DNA of 64,000 nucleotides from contig NC_092858.1 in the NCBI RefSeq assembly GCF_032062135.1, positions 164,502,677-164,566,676 of the forward strand, read 5' to 3'. The notes beneath the pieces are model-generated. The model saw only the letters and a program-made list of their open reading frames with translations, searched no databases and was not told the origin of the DNA. Both the position numbers and the translations under genes were made by a program. This document shows, piece by piece, positions 11,921 through 22,797 of the stretch. This stretch comes from Pyxicephalus adspersus. Its lineage: Eukaryota > Chordata > Amphibia > Anura > Pyxicephalidae. Position 1 is the stretch's first letter. Every line of letters begins with the position of its first letter.

Positions 11921-13282
11921 CTCCAGGAATCATCAGAAATGATTCCTCCCTTATTTTATAAGCTGAAGTTCTGACCACTTGTGGGAACACCGATCCCATG
12001 GTGGTTGGCACCTTGCCAGCCCCTTGCCACTCAACAGCCCCAAAAGCTATGCTGGAGCTTAAGGAAACAGTATTTAAACATTTGACAGCTTTCAGTATTC
12101 CATTGCTCACTAATACCTCCAAATTATTACCTATGGGCAGCAGAAGAGGTATTTTAGCCACAGGCACTGTTCATGGAAGTGAGGAAGTAGTGATTTCACT
12201 GAAATCTCACATCCCATCTATATATCCATAGGCAATCAGATTCTGCCTTGATGAACAATTTACAATGTTTCCCCCTATTATTGAGATAAACCTATTTCTA
12301 ATATGTATGATATATAAGACATCAGAAATGGTAAACATACAGAGTTTTTTTGGCTATTTGGAGATGTGTCCCCATTGGAATATTTATCTTTTTATTCCTG
12401 TTATGATGAAAACTTAAAAAAAAGGATAAACCAGCATGCACTCCAAATACTGCACATTGTATCCATGAACTATATACTGAACACAAAGTTCCTCCATAAT
12501 GAGCTATGTTCTGAGCAAAACTAATTAGCACAGGTAAAAAGTGTTTATGCTGCTGTGGAACAGCGTAGAGAAATAGGCAGCACGTCTACCTTTTTAGTGT
12601 TCTGTCTGCAGTCGTCCTTTTCACCCAGCGGCAGCTGAGCATAAGTCAGCTCACATATATAAAGGTTTGTGCACAACTAAGCTTAATAATAAGATCTAGC
12701 TACCAGCTATGATGTGAACCTAGGAACTGAAGCTACAAAGCACCTGGACTCCAGGACAGAATTTAATAAGATCCAAAGAAGAAAAAAAGTCATCAACCTT
12801 GGAGCTCCCCACCATTTGAGAAATTTAGCTTACATATCTATATCAGCAAGTTTTGAATAAGTTTCTTTCCTGGTAGATTGTTGGGAACGGTTTGATAGTT
12901 TAAAGCAGATATCTAATAAAAGTCAGTGCATGACACAGAGGGAATATTGGGGTAGCTGGGGATTTGACGAACGTATGGACACCGTGGGTGACAACACGCT
13001 CATCATGGAAAATTCTGTAAGCAGGGATTTAGTGCTGATTCTATTTTAGGTATTGTGAGAATATTACAGTAACATATTACATCATTCTTAATTAGTTCTA
13101 TGCCACTTTCAGTTCTCCTGGTGTTTACCCTGATGGTAAATGATGATATTGAATGCTACACCTTAAACATATGAATACGATGGCTGTACTAGGAGCAAGT
13201 AATCCAATAGCAGTTGCAGAATGCTGCAGTCATATTAATGGCTGCCACTACCATGTAGCTCATCTCAAGATAGCATCAAGCT
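11921..13282. other. Unique noncoding sequence
   Basis: No coding exon or named repeat is supported. A small open frame at 11998-12231 has no recognisable domain or splice context. Confidence 0.55.
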
Positions 13283-13480
13283 AAGTACACATGCCAGATA
13301 ATCACCGGCCGAGATGAATGCTTATGCTTGTCTCGGGCAAAGCACTTATGTGTACAGTGGTCCCCCCAACATCGCCACAGTGTAATAATGAATAGCCAAA
13401 TGGGAATGACTGCAGTTCACTCTAATGAAGGAGAGCACAGTGGGGTGCAGCTTGCTTGTCCTTTGGAATTTGCATATACT
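13283..13480. mobile_element. MITE of the 'gtgtgtac...gccgataatc' family, copy 1
   Basis: AAGTACACATGCCAGATAATC resembles the terminus seen at 54.2-54.5 kb and 59.3 kb. The interior GAGAGCACAGTGGGG is the inverted counterpart of a block in the 42.4-kb copy. The right end is degraded. Confidence 0.5.
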
Positions 13481-13933
13481 TTAAAATTGGGAATACAAGC
13501 ACAACAGTTTACTGCTAAAAAATCGAAATAACTGGCTCTGAAAGTGGTACACCTGAAACTTCCATGGTACGACTATGTCTATAGGGTTTTTATCTGGGAT
13601 ATGTTTATTTCCCTAGTGGTTGAACTTCATAGACTTATGTTATTTTTCAACCTAAGAAACGTGGTAGGAATATGGTTTAGATAAGATAAGAACACATGAG
13701 AAGAGCATGCAGTAATTTGCAGTGGATTGATTGTTTGTTCTTATTCAGATTTATTGTTTTTTCAATAAATTTCAAGTTTGGCCTGGGACATGGTCTAAGT
13801 TTTTATTTTTAGCCCCCTGTGTATTTGAGTTTCACACCCCTGATCTAATGGATACGTGCCTGCCACAGAATGGAAATCAGCGATGTGCAGACATTGGTTA
13901 CATAGTGTGTGTGTCTTAACCCTAATTATATTT

Positions 13934-13935
<2 letters not shown>

Positions 13936-13964
<29 letters not shown>

Positions 13965-13966
13965 CC
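13936..13966. repeat. (ATCT)n microsatellite
   Basis: About seven tandem ATCT tetramers directly precede the 14-kb satellite. Confidence 0.9.
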
Positions 13967-13971
13967 CCACT

Positions 13972-14515
13972 TTGTCAAGGGTCCCAATTGACTGAATTGC
14001 AAGAGGTGCAAAAGTCAAATCCTGTGATTTTTGGGTCCCACTATATATTTGCCCAGGGTGCTCACCTTCACCAGAGCTCCAAATGACAGAATGGCAAAAC
14101 GGAATCCTGTGTATTTGGGCCCTAGTACATTTTTCCCCAGGGCCCCCACCTTTTATTAGGGTCCCAATTGACAGAATGGCAAGAGATGTAAAAATGAACT
14201 TTGGGCCCACTACATATTTGCCCAAGAATTTCACCTTTTCCAAGCCTCAAATAACAGAATAGCAAGGGGTGAGTTGGATTCCTGTGCATTTGGGGCCCCA
14301 CTACATTTTTGCCCAGGGCCACACCATTTCTAGGGTCCCAAATGACAGAATGGCAAGGGTTGCAAAAATGGCATCCTGAATATTTTGGGCCTCCACTACA
14401 TATTTGCTCAGGGACACTTTTTCCATTCAATGACAGAATGACAATGGATACAAAGAGCTGGGATGCTATGAATTTTGGGCCCCAATTACATATTTCCCAG
14501 GGCCCTATTTTATCT
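13972..14515. repeat. ~90-bp tandem satellite, six copies
   Basis: The anchor CCAAATGACAGAATGGCAA recurs at about 13982, 14073, 14161, 14244, 14335 and 14428, and TACATATTTGCCCAGGG-like blocks recur between. Spacing is 83-93 bp. Because 90 is a multiple of 3, the minus strand carries open frames of 95 and 140 codons with a repeating peptide around CHSVIWDP. An isolated diverged unit lies at about 25950-26040. This is satellite, not a gene. Confidence 0.88.
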
Positions 14516-15130
14516 AAATCCATCTCCCATTTATTAGTGTTCATATTTTACTGTTACTTTGCATTATCATAAAGTTAATGGAAGTTTATTTTGCATGCAG
14601 AAGAGTATAGACCCCTATCAGTGTCCCATCAGAGTGATTTCCATTCACTTCCTGTCTCAGAGATCCAACAGGAAGTGAGAACAAATTATGTTGATTGTGC
14701 TGTGCCAATGGAAAAAGCTGAGGTCACAATTTCTTTAGTTTTTCATGGTGATATCATAAATGAAAACATTACAAAGAGAATGTAAAGTGAAGAGCAGAGA
14801 ATGATTGATGTGTGAATGAATCTGGAACAGAAATTGCCTCTCCATAGATAACAATATGCAGAGCCCGGCCCTTATCTGAGCGAGACAGTAAGCGGCTTCA
14901 TATTCTACACAAGGACATCTTCACACATCACAGACAAGGTCATCAATGGCATTACAGTGCAGGCGGGGAATTATTGTACATATCATTGTTATATCATAAC
15001 TGACCGCAATTCTGCACGCAGCCAAGAGGACCTGTCAATCAAGTTTCCAAATATGAAAGGCAAAACACTGTGTGCTCTAATCTATTGGGGTTCTGATATT
15101 GGGACATGCAGAGCAATAAATATAACATGT
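14516..15130. other. Unique noncoding sequence
   Basis: No gene recognised. Part of it (14800-15000) is compositionally even and could be regulatory, but no motif decides it. Confidence 0.45.
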
Positions 15131-15464
15131 AATAAACATTAATATTTATATAGCACCAACATATTACACAGCGCTGTACAACGTTCATAATCATGTCACT
15201 AGCTGTCCCTCAAAGAAGCTCACAATCTAATGTCCCTACCATAGCCATATGTCATTAATACAGTCTAAGGTCAACTTTGGGGGGAAGCCAATTAATCTAA
15301 CTGCATGTTTTTGGAGTGTGGGAGGAAACTGGAGTACCCAGAGGAAACTCACACAGACACGGGAAGAACCTGCAAACTCCATGCAGATAGTGTCCTGGCC
15401 GAGATTCAATCCTGGGACCCAGCACTGTCAGAGTGCTAACAACTGAGCTGCCATGTATCATTCT
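15131..15464 (-). mobile_element. tRNA-derived SINE, full-length copy, minus strand
   Basis: The minus strand begins near 15456 with a tRNA-like head: GCAGCTCAGTTGTTAGCAC (A-box region) and CCAGGATTGAATCTC (B-box region). It is followed by a conserved core with ATGGAGTTTGCAGGTTC and TTTCCTCTGGGTACTCCAG, and ends at ATAGCACCAACATATTACAC and TATAAATATT. This layout matches V-SINE-type tRNA SINEs known from fish and amphibians. Family assignment is from memory. Confidence 0.75.
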
Positions 15465-16479
15465 GTATCATGTTAGGGCCCATTTACATGTATGTAAATT
15501 AATAAGTGCCTATTGGAGCCATTCATAGTCAAGCCAAAATGGGCTACAGGGCACTCAATCTAAAATGACGATCTGCTGGGCACTGCAAATAATGGTGCTG
15601 TGTGCGTGATTTTTTTTTCTTCATCCAGCTCCATTGATATCCCATGCAATGCCTTAATATGACACACGCTAACACATCCCATAACATAGGCTAATGCAAT
15701 GCAACAGGACAGGAAGGTGGTAAGGGGCCCTTAATGATAATTTAAATCCTTATGAATCAGCAGATAAAAAATAAAGAATATTCATATACTTAGGGGAAGG
15801 AAACATGTAGCGCCAAAATCAGAAGAAATTCGGTTTCAGTTTTACATGGTAAGAGAATTAAAGGTCCTAGATAAGGCCATGCGTAATTGTGTCGCTGGAG
15901 GTTTGGGATCCAGGACTGGAGTGGGGCAATACATCCCAGTTCCAAGCCCAAGAATTGAGCTACATGATACCAAATATCCTCAGAATTTGACATCACGTTT
16001 CCTTCTTCTATATTAAGTGGGAAGAGAAGTCCCCAGCGATGCCAAACCCAGCATTCTCCCCAGACCCTTTTAGCTGGGTGCACCACCCGGCACTGGCTGT
16101 TTTGTTGGTTACTGAAAAGTTGGGTCACAGTACAGAGGCTGCCACCCACCTACAACTTCATCCCACCCAGCTTAAAAAAATTCTAAGAAAAATACTGCCC
16201 AAACCAAAAATACTGCCCAAACTAATGGTGGTTCTTAAGGAGCCAACATAGAACATTTGACAGCAGGTGGTTCACTCCAGATCCAGATCCATGATTCTCC
16301 TTGGGCAGCTGCGGCTGAGATGCTACAAGTAGCACCATGACCACAAGAATGGTTCATTGGCGTGAAGAAGTAGCAACCACTCCTCATCGTCACCATCAAA
16401 ACTTCGCATTAGAGAATTGTTTTGCAAAGGATTTGATTTGACCAAAAGTTCCTGAAGCTCACTGGCTCTAGTTAGGCTG
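15465..16479. other. Unique noncoding sequence
   Basis: No gene recognised. A short direct duplication of AAAATACTGCCCAAAC occurs at about 16190-16220. Confidence 0.5.
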
Positions 16480-16870
16480 TTCCTATGGCAGGGTCATCCC
16501 AAATATTGGGGACCCCATAAGACTTGAGGGAAGAGGAAAGGGAGACCAATATACAAGTACACACGACACGTTTCAGGGGTTAAGACTCCTCCTTCGTCAG
16601 GACCTGCCACCAATTAAAAAAGACTCAAACCTGAACCTGACTTCCCAATATGCACAAAGCGGCACATTAATGCCCCAATGTCAATAATAAGCCAACTCAG
16701 CAGCAATAGCAATTGAGTCTTGTGTTATAGTGGCCATTAACCCCAGACGAAGGGGAGTTTTAATCCCCCGAAACGCGTCGTCTCTGTATTCCTTATAGCA
16801 AAATTAAAGTGGTTGACTCATTTCTTAGTTTGGCTCTCCTTTCACTCTGTTACCCTCCCTAGAACACAAA
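16480..16870. mobile_element. Probable palindromic MITE with paired 'gaaacgcgtcg' motifs
   Basis: CACGACACGTTTCAGGGG (about 16562) and CCCCCGAAACGCGTCGTC (about 16774) are inverted counterparts. Each is joined to CGAAGG-type sequence (CCTTCGTCAGG and CCAGACGAAGGGG). Outer flanks also match as inverted GGAGAGCC/GGAAAGGGAGACC blocks. Ends are not sharply defined. Confidence 0.5.
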
Positions 16871-17499
16871 TAACTGAAAGTTTTAATGTTTGGAAGTTGA
16901 TTTCATTTTAATTTACATTTAATGTTCTGAAGTTTTAAAGCCGTCGTTTTTATATGTTTTTTTGATATTATTTATATAAAAAGGTTCATTTCACAAATAA
17001 ACATTTATGGTTGATCCGTAGCCATAAAAAATGTTCTGCAATGCTGCGGTAATAGCACTTTATAAGAAATAGCGGTCCCTGAGTTGTAATTCCATCTTTT
17101 TAGTAGTTATTTTCAGGCTGTGTGCAGCCTCGGTGGAATGGTAAGTGTCGATCCGGGGATAGGATTCATATGGGGACACTGAAGAGTGATGGGATCCTCT
17201 GAAATATATCTGCTGACAAAAAGACAAATCCTGATGGCTTTTATTCAATGCTGGAAAAATGTTTGGCTGGAGATGAATCCTAAAGGGATATGTATTTATC
17301 TAACACAGGGCTTCATTTTAGGAAGTAGAATATTTTGCTCATGTATTCTTTATACAAAAGCAATCTTTGTACCAGTTCTACATTTTGGTAGATTTTCCCA
17401 TTTACACTGACACTTTATATTGGTGCTGCCATTTGCCCCATTGTTCTGCCATGTGCTCTTTTTATTTTCCTTTTCCCTTCTGAGCAGTAACATAATTTC

Positions 17500-18180
17500 C
17501 GTCTCAGGTTTTTTCCCCTCCGTCTCACACGAGAAAGCCGGGCAATGGTCTTTTATCAGCTTTACAAGCTCAAGCCGTTAGTGTCATGAGTAACTTGTCT
17601 TGCTAAGAAAGCATTTGCAGGCTTGGACATTGGGACTGGCAGGGCAGAGAAAGGGCCGCTTGTCTGCGTGAGAGTTAAATAGAGTGTTGCAGGTGTCGGT
17701 CTGTCAGTAAAAACTTTGTTTTAAAGGAGGCAGTGCAGGTGCTGCCTTGTGAAAATGGATGTGAGCTTCCTGGGACCAAGCAGAAGCCACAGACCAATGC
17801 CAATACCAGACAGACCGCCACTGTTGCCTCACGAGTAAATAAAAAGATGGTTCAGGGGCTGCAGTCACATTTCGCATGGTTTTGCCACGCAAGACAAAAA
17901 CCCTCCTGTGTAACCTCATTGAAATGGGCCTATGTCACTTCGAGCTCTCAGTGACCAGATTCCATTGTGCGCCATGATATCATAGCCTTAGAGGAAGTCT
18001 TTATGTTGGAGGGCGCTTTGGTTTGTGCTATGGATGTAATCATTTTCTTAGCCCGCACAATGTTGCACTGTGAGCCTACGGCCCAGATGGCTCATCCACT
18101 CCGCCATCCACATCCACACAGTGACCCCATTGTTGGCCCCGAAACAGATTGCATTGTGCTTCTTCTGAAACTTTAGTGTT
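17500..18180. promoter_or_regulatory. Candidate conserved noncoding region
   Basis: This is a long stretch of unique, even-composition sequence with dense short motifs: TGACAG-like sites, ATTGTG, GCAGGTGCTGCC (E-box), CCATTGTTGG (SOX-like) and CATTGAAATGGGC. Plus-strand open frames at 17733-17954 and 17967-18176 have no family features and are probably chance. It lies just outside the 18.46-kb inverted repeat. Confidence 0.35.
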
Positions 18181-18456
18181 TGTCACTTTGTAAAGATGAA
18201 GAATACAATATTCACAGCTTGGACAGATATGCAAAGCAAGGTCCTTTTATGAAGAATGCATGTCTTGTGTTCTTCTGCTAGGCTGCTTTTGCGGGTCTTC
18301 TATCAATTTCTCCTATACTTTTTTCCCACTTGGGCGCAAGTGGCCTTCAGGCACAGGCTTGGAATACGCCAGGATTGCAGTTCTTTAAAGCCCAACTCCA
18401 GCTTTAACAAAATTAAATAATTGGGGTCTCTTTTACAGGTTAAAATAGAAATAGGG

Positions 18457-18790
18457 GGGAATAATTAGGAAGAAAAAAATGAATGGAGGAAATAGTTTTA
18501 TTTTGGAGAAACATAGGCCATATTATCGATTTAGTTCAATGTAAAGCCTTTTATGCATAGTATAGAAGCCTTCACATTATTTCTGGTATGTGTGCAGGAA
18601 TGATTTTGCTTTGGAACATTTTCTTTGAAAATAGAACAACATGGCCTAGTATGATCAGGTAAGAACTGATTCTGTATATGATGTACATGTCAATGGAAAT
18701 GTCAAAGCAGCTTGAAGCATGTTGGTGAATTTTAAAAGGTCAGAAGGAGGTCAAATGCAGGTCAAAAGTTTTTATCAATAAACTTAAGGT
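18457..18790. repeat. Left arm of ~3.1-kb inverted repeat
   Basis: It pairs with 21216-21565 as an inverted copy. Shared blocks include ATAATTAGGA, ATTTCTTCCATTCA (inverted), AAGAACTGATTCTGTAT, AAAGCAGCTTGAAGCATG, TTGGTGAATTTTAAAAGGTC and GGTCAAA. Judged by eye the arms are roughly 80 percent alike, with short indels. Confidence 0.75.
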
Positions 18791-19829
18791 TTGTGGAGAT
18801 ATAGTTGTGTTCTTCTGCCCACCAGTTTTCATTTTGGATCCATAGTCACTCGTCGTTTCTGTACATTACCTCCCCATCCCAATTAAAGTCATTTTTGCTG
18901 CAATAGTCATCTCCACTCCGGTGTTACCTACACTCTGTAATCCAGCATGGGTCCTCTTCTGGGGTGAATGATGCCCAGCATCTATGAAGCCTCTTTCATG
19001 GAGTCAGGGTGTCATAGACAAGATCGTTGATGTGCCATCAAGCCACCCGCACTTAATGGGATGGTGCCAAGAAAATTTAGGATCTGACCACCACCAGAGT
19101 ACAGAAGAACTGTGGGGTAAAAGTGAGTGACTGTGCTCACTTGGGCTTTAAATTGAATTTGTTGCTGAAGAGCCTCATTTGCATGTAATATATCCTCAGA
19201 ACACAAGCCCAGTCCTAATGGTGTCCCCATGTAGCTAACATTTTTAATTTTGAGATCCTGTGGGTCCATTTGTGGTATTTTTTAAAACAAATTATGGAAC
19301 TAGTCTGAACCAGGAAAACACTCACAAAGCAATACGAGTGTTTCTTTTTGGCCAAACCCAATAGTGCTTCTGGCATGATGTTGGTGAACCACGCAACATA
19401 TGGGTTACAGTGGACCAAATAGGTTCATGGATTCTCCCAGTGGGAGTGATCACGTGTGCCCGGAGTGGTCTTTTTTATGTCTCTGGCTCTTTTGATGAAA
19501 CCTAATAGTCAGCTTTTACTATAGAGTATGTACAATTTCTGCGTGTAGATCTTTACCTCTACATAGCATCAGCTCAGCTCTTATATTACCTTTGAACTCG
19601 GAAGTTGCAGAAAAATACATATAAGCTTTCAATACCAACTGCCTGGCACAGTGATTTCCCCACCCTAATAAGTGTTTAAACAGAATTGGTCTTATGTGGA
19701 TGGCATCAGTTTGAGACACTTCTGAGATCATTTAGATTTCAATGACATATGTTATTGACCTTCAGTTGACCCCAGTTTGACCTGCACCTGACCTGTTTCA
19801 AACTGGTTTTGCTTTCCCATAGAATTGTA
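18791..19829. other. Interior of inverted-repeat element, unique part
   Basis: No transposase-like frame is visible. A stretch at about 19755-19815 (TTGACCTTCAGTTGACC, TTTGACCTGCACCTGACC) resembles the inner part of the right arm at 21225-21275, suggesting a partial third copy. Confidence 0.45.
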
Positions 19830-21130
19830 ACTGACCAGGGAGCTGGGGCAATGAAAGTGGACAAGATGGGGACAGAATGTAATCTAATGGGGATGGGGAG
19901 GAGATTGAATGGGGGTGCATAGGAATCTGGGCGGATTAGGGGGAATAATTGTAAAGAATTAAATACCTAAAATAATGTATAGATATGGGGTGGGGAGGAG
20001 GGGGAATTGTAAGGAAATGGGGAGGACAATTGTAAATAATTTAATGGGGAAGGGGATGTACAGGTCTCTGATGGGGTTTAGGTGGGGATTGTAGGTGGGG
20101 CAATGGTGGATGGGTAAATAATGTACAGAATGAGGTGGTGATGTATGGGAATCCAATGGAGTTGGAGGGTGGGCAATTGTAAAGAATTTAATAGGGATAG
20201 GGATAGTAAAGTGGTATACAGATATGAGGTGGGGATGAAGTGGTGATGTTAAGATATCTGATAGGGATGAGGGGGATTGTAAAGAACTGAATGAAGTGGG
20301 GATGATTAAACAATATACAGAATGAGGTAGGGATGTATGCGAATAGCATGGGGCTGGAGGGTGGGCAACTGTAAAGAATTTAATGGGGTTGGGACAATTA
20401 AGTACTTACCGATACGAGGTGGGGATAAAGTGGGGATGTAGCGGTTGAAGGTATATAAGTATGTAAAGGTATCTGATAGATATGAGGGGGGTGGTAAAGA
20501 GCTGAATGAGGTGGGGATAGTTAAATTATGTACTGAGTGAGATGGGGATGTATGGGATGGGGTTAGAGGTAGGGCAATTGTAAGGAATTTAATGGGGATG
20601 AGGACAAATAAGTACTGTACTGATAAAAGATGGGGATTAGGTGGGGATGTAAAGGTATTTGATAGGGATGAGGGGGATTGTAAAGAACGGANNNNNNNNN
20701 NNNNNNNNNNNNNNNNNNNNNNNNNNNNNNNNNNNNNNNNNNNNNNNNNNNNNNNNNNNNNNNNNNNNNNNNNNNNNNNNNNNNNNNNNNNNNNNNNNNN
20801 NNNNNNNNNNNNNNNNNNNNNNNNNNNNNNNNNNNNNNNNNNNNNNNNNNNNNNNNNNNNGAATGTATAGATATTTAATAGGGATGAGGGGGATTGTAAA
20901 GAACTGAATGGGGATGGGGTGAGAATGGTTAAATAATAGGAATTGAGGTGGGGATGTATGGTATTCTGATGGTGTTGGAAGTGGGGCAATTGTGAAGAAT
21001 TTACTGGTTATGGGGAAATGTATTACTGTACAGATATGAGATAGAGATGAAGTAGAGATGTTTAGGTATCTGGTGGGGATAAGGGGGATTGTACAGGAAT
21101 GTTCAGCTTTGGTGGGAATAGGGTCACAAG
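19830..21130. repeat. G-rich, C-poor satellite; ~200-bp higher-order unit of two ~100-bp halves
   Basis: The plus strand is rich in GGGG and AATGGGGATGGGG with few C. Two related half-units alternate, one carrying CAATTGTAAAGAATTTAATG, the other GGGGGATTGTAAAGAACTGA. The second recurs near 20272, 20487, 20671 and 20887, about 200 bp apart. The assembly gap at 20692-20860 lies inside, so true length is unknown. A 227-codon minus-strand frame across the gap is an artefact of composition. Confidence 0.88.
20692..20860. other. Assembly gap (169 N)
   Basis: A run of N inside the G-rich satellite, consistent with collapse or poor sequencing of the tandem array. Confidence 0.99.
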
Positions 21131-21215
21131 GGAAAATAATTGATGGAGACAGAGTGGTGATAGATCAAAAATAAAGGAAAACCGGTGGGGACAAAAACAA
21201 TTATATCCCCACCAA

Positions 21216-21565
21216 CCTTGAGTTTATTGACAGACACTTTTGACCTGCAGTTGACCACCTGACCTTTTAAAATTCACCAACATGCTTCAAGCTGCTTTGG
21301 CATTTCCAATAACTTGTATGTATACAGAATCAGTTCTTACATGATCATGCTAGACTATAATATTCGACTTTCCAAGAAAAATGTTCCAAAGCAAAACCAT
21401 TCCTGTACACATATCATAAATAACGTGAAGGTTTCTTCCACCATGGGCAATCTTTAAATGGCTTTATCATTGCACTAACTCTGTATTATGGCCTATGTTC
21501 AGCACCGAGATTCTTCTAAATTATACCTATTTCTTCCATTCATTTTTTTCTCCTAATTATTCCTC
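21216..21565. repeat. Right arm of ~3.1-kb inverted repeat
   Basis: This is the inverted partner of 18457-18790. It begins CCTTGAGTTTATTGACAGAC and runs to TTTTCTCCTAATTATTCC. The outer limit is where the match to the left arm stops. Confidence 0.75.
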
Positions 21566-21599
21566 TCTTAAAGGCAACTAAAACCAACCTTGACTGGCA

Positions 21600-22080
21600 A
21601 GGAGAAAGTCATTGACAGTTTGGTTTTGTTCCAGACCTTCTCAAATCTTCTGTCTGCCAAGCGCCTGTCAGTATGCAAATTCATGCAAATTCCCGGCCAC
21701 TGGACGAACACCTGCAGAAAGTGACCATCCCCAATTGTGCCGCACATCCAAAGCGAGCGGGGCTCTGGGATGCCGCCTTGCTCTCGTCCTGTCAGTTTGT
21801 TGTGCGTTCGTCAGCAAATAGCTGGACTCGGAAAAACTGTTCTTTTTGTCCTTATGAACCGCCGCTCTCCAGGAGGAACTGCTAGTGCCAGGATAAAGGG
21901 GGATGGCTGCGTTCCAGCCCTTGTGAATCCTTCTCCAGGCTTTTTTGACCTCTTGTCAGTAACAAAACTTAAGGGATTGTTGTCATTAAAGAAATCCTTA
22001 TTTAAAAGGCCTGTCAGCATAAATTACAAGTTACTTGAGGCAGATAGGCCTTTAAAATGGCCGGAAAGCTAAATGTACAG
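21600..22080. promoter_or_regulatory. Candidate conserved noncoding element with two octamer sites
   Basis: Two perfect POU octamers, ATGCAAAT at 21673-21680 and 21683-21690, are exactly 10 bp apart, about one helical turn. The rest is unique and has balanced composition. Overlapping open frames of 69-111 codons in all three forward frames carry no recognisable domain. An enhancer bound by POU factors (OCT6/BRN-type factors act in the oligodendrocyte lineage) is an inference. Confidence 0.4.
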
Positions 22081-22639
22081 CTTTGTGGTTTCACCTGCTA
22101 AATGATTTTTAATTTTAACCAGCCAATCTTGCAACTCAATCACTCTCCACTAGTGCTGCATCTATCAATGCCACTTTTTCACCCCCAGTCCCATCCTTTA
22201 AACTATGAATTATCATCAACCTACTGGCAAGGTCCTCCATGTGTTGCCTTCTACCTGTAAAACTACCCTTTTACCCCCTCTACCCCATTCCAGCACCTAA
22301 CACATTTTAGAACAGGGCTTCTAAAATGAAGGATCTTTTGTGGGTTCAGGGTTCCTGTTATTATTTTTGGAGGGTACACAACAAACACTCATTTTTTTTG
22401 GACTGCTATGTTGAACACATGATAGCAGGAACATTTTGTGTGCTAGGGGTGCAGGTACAATGTTGAGTAAGGGGCAAAGAAAAATTACATTCATGTACAC
22501 ATTACCAGTCCATAAGTATTGACACCATTCCCTCTTTTTCCTAAGTGTTGGCGGGTCACTGGTTAGAGGAATGTGTCAAAATGTGATCCCCTGTGTGTGT
22601 TTTACAAATGTAATCTTAGATAGACTATTATTTTTCTAT
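22081..22639. other. Unique noncoding sequence
   Basis: No gene or recognised repeat visible. Confidence 0.5.
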
Positions 22640-22797
22640 TTTATTATTATTTTTATTATAATATTATTATACAGGATTTTTATAGCGCCAACATTTTACG
22701 CACCGCTGTACATTAAATTGGGGTTGCAAATGACAAACAAATATAGACACAGGAGGAGGAAAATTCCCTGCCCCAAAAAGCTTATAATCTAAGCAGT
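22640..22797. repeat. Dispersed repeat ('tttttatagcgccaac' family)
   Basis: A TATTATT-rich lead is followed by TTTATAGCGCCAACATTTTA, CACCGCTGTACATTAAAT, GGGGTTGCAAATGAC and GAGGAGGAAAATTCCCTGCC. It matches 3714-3830 and shares its head with the SINE tails. Confidence 0.65.

Noticed and set aside
14122..14544. 140-codon minus-strand frame with repeating residues
   Set aside because: Satellite unit is a multiple of 3, so the peptide repeat is a mechanical result.
15389..15456. tRNA gene
   Set aside because: The tRNA-like sequence has degraded A and B boxes and is joined to a SINE core, so it is a SINE head.
20306..20989. 227-codon minus-strand frame
   Set aside because: It crosses 169 N and a C-poor satellite in which stops are rare by composition.
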